In this document: in pieces, positions 14,213-14,307 of the stretch
Position numbering within the stretch: position 1 is the stretch's first letter
Layout of the letters: every line of letters starts with the position of its first letter
DNA from: JAENWH01 sp038248745
GTDB lineage: Bacteria; Bacillota; Clostridia; Peptostreptococcales; Anaerovoracaceae
NCBI GenBank assembly: GCA_038248745.1
Contig: JBBRXC010000030.1
Coordinates: 1-14,307 of the forward strand
Length of the DNA: 14,307 nt
Direction of reading: 5' to 3'
Position numbers and translations under genes: made by a program
Notes under the pieces: model-generated
Told to the model about the DNA's origin: nothing
Seen by the model: the letters and a program-made list of their open reading frames with translations, nothing else
Databases searched by the model: none

Positions 14213-14289
14213 TGGTCGGGGTGGCAGGATTTGAACCCGCGGCCCACTGGTCCCAAACCAGTTGCGCTACCAAGCTGCGCTACACCCCG
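14213..14289 (-). tRNA. tRNA-Pro (TGG)
   Basis: This 77-nt cloverleaf has acceptor CGGGGTG/CACCCCG, D arm starting TAGCGCAGC, anticodon stem ACTGG/CCAGT with loop TTTGGGA (anticodon TGG), T arm with GGTTCAAAT, discriminator A and encoded CCA. It is the first tRNA of the cluster in the window. The operon promoter is to the right, outside. Confidence 0.96.
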
Positions 14290-14307
14290 AAATAACATAT
14301 TAAATTA

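Noticed and set aside
14077..14298. 73-residue open frame on the minus strand
   Set aside because: It is a translation through the tRNA genes, a known artefact type. The cloverleaf structures explain the sequence.

Overview
The window looks like chromosomal DNA from a low-GC Gram-positive bacterium, most likely class Clostridia. The evidence is the gene order priA-def-fmt-(zinc peptidase)-rsmB-prpC-prkC-rsgA, a PASTA-domain Ser/Thr kinase paired with a PP2C phosphatase, strong GGAGG-type ribosome sites and A+T-rich spacers. The genus cannot be told from the sequence.

Positions 1-10477 (minus strand) form one tightly packed run of ten genes, read right to left: queH, asnA, priA, def, fmt, a YugP-like membrane zinc peptidase, rsmB, prpC, prkC and rsgA (cut by the window edge). 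Several junctions are ATGA or TAATG overlaps and no gap exceeds 31 bp, so this is probably a single operon. It would be driven by a good sigma-A promoter with an extended -10 element at 10525-10552. The genes combine tRNA wobble modification (QueH), asparagine synthesis (AsnA), replication restart (PriA), initiator-Met formylation and deformylation (Fmt, Def), 16S rRNA methylation (RsmB), 30S maturation (RsgA) and reversible Ser/Thr phosphorylation (PrkC/PrpC).

Positions 10478-11449 hold a divergent radical-SAM gene of the TIGR01212/YtqA family. It and queH both appear to start with TTG, and their promoters overlap.

Positions 11437-11741 are the most unusual part. This is a convergent spacer between the radical-SAM gene and tdk, built as a large imperfect palindrome. 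Its ends are a perfect 16-bp inverted repeat that contains the stop codons of both genes. Inside are three perfect DnaA boxes (TTATCCACA) and a long central hairpin.

Positions 11729-13972 hold tdk (minus strand, E. coli-type thymidine kinase) and a divergent sigma-54-dependent activator (plus strand). Their shared 186-bp spacer has a tandem 17-bp repeat that supplies -35 elements to promoters in both directions. Positions 13983-14289 hold three minus-strand tRNA genes (Pro-UGG, a CAU tRNA, Phe-GAA), all with encoded CCA ends, followed by an intrinsic terminator.

No phage genes, transposase or CRISPR array were seen.
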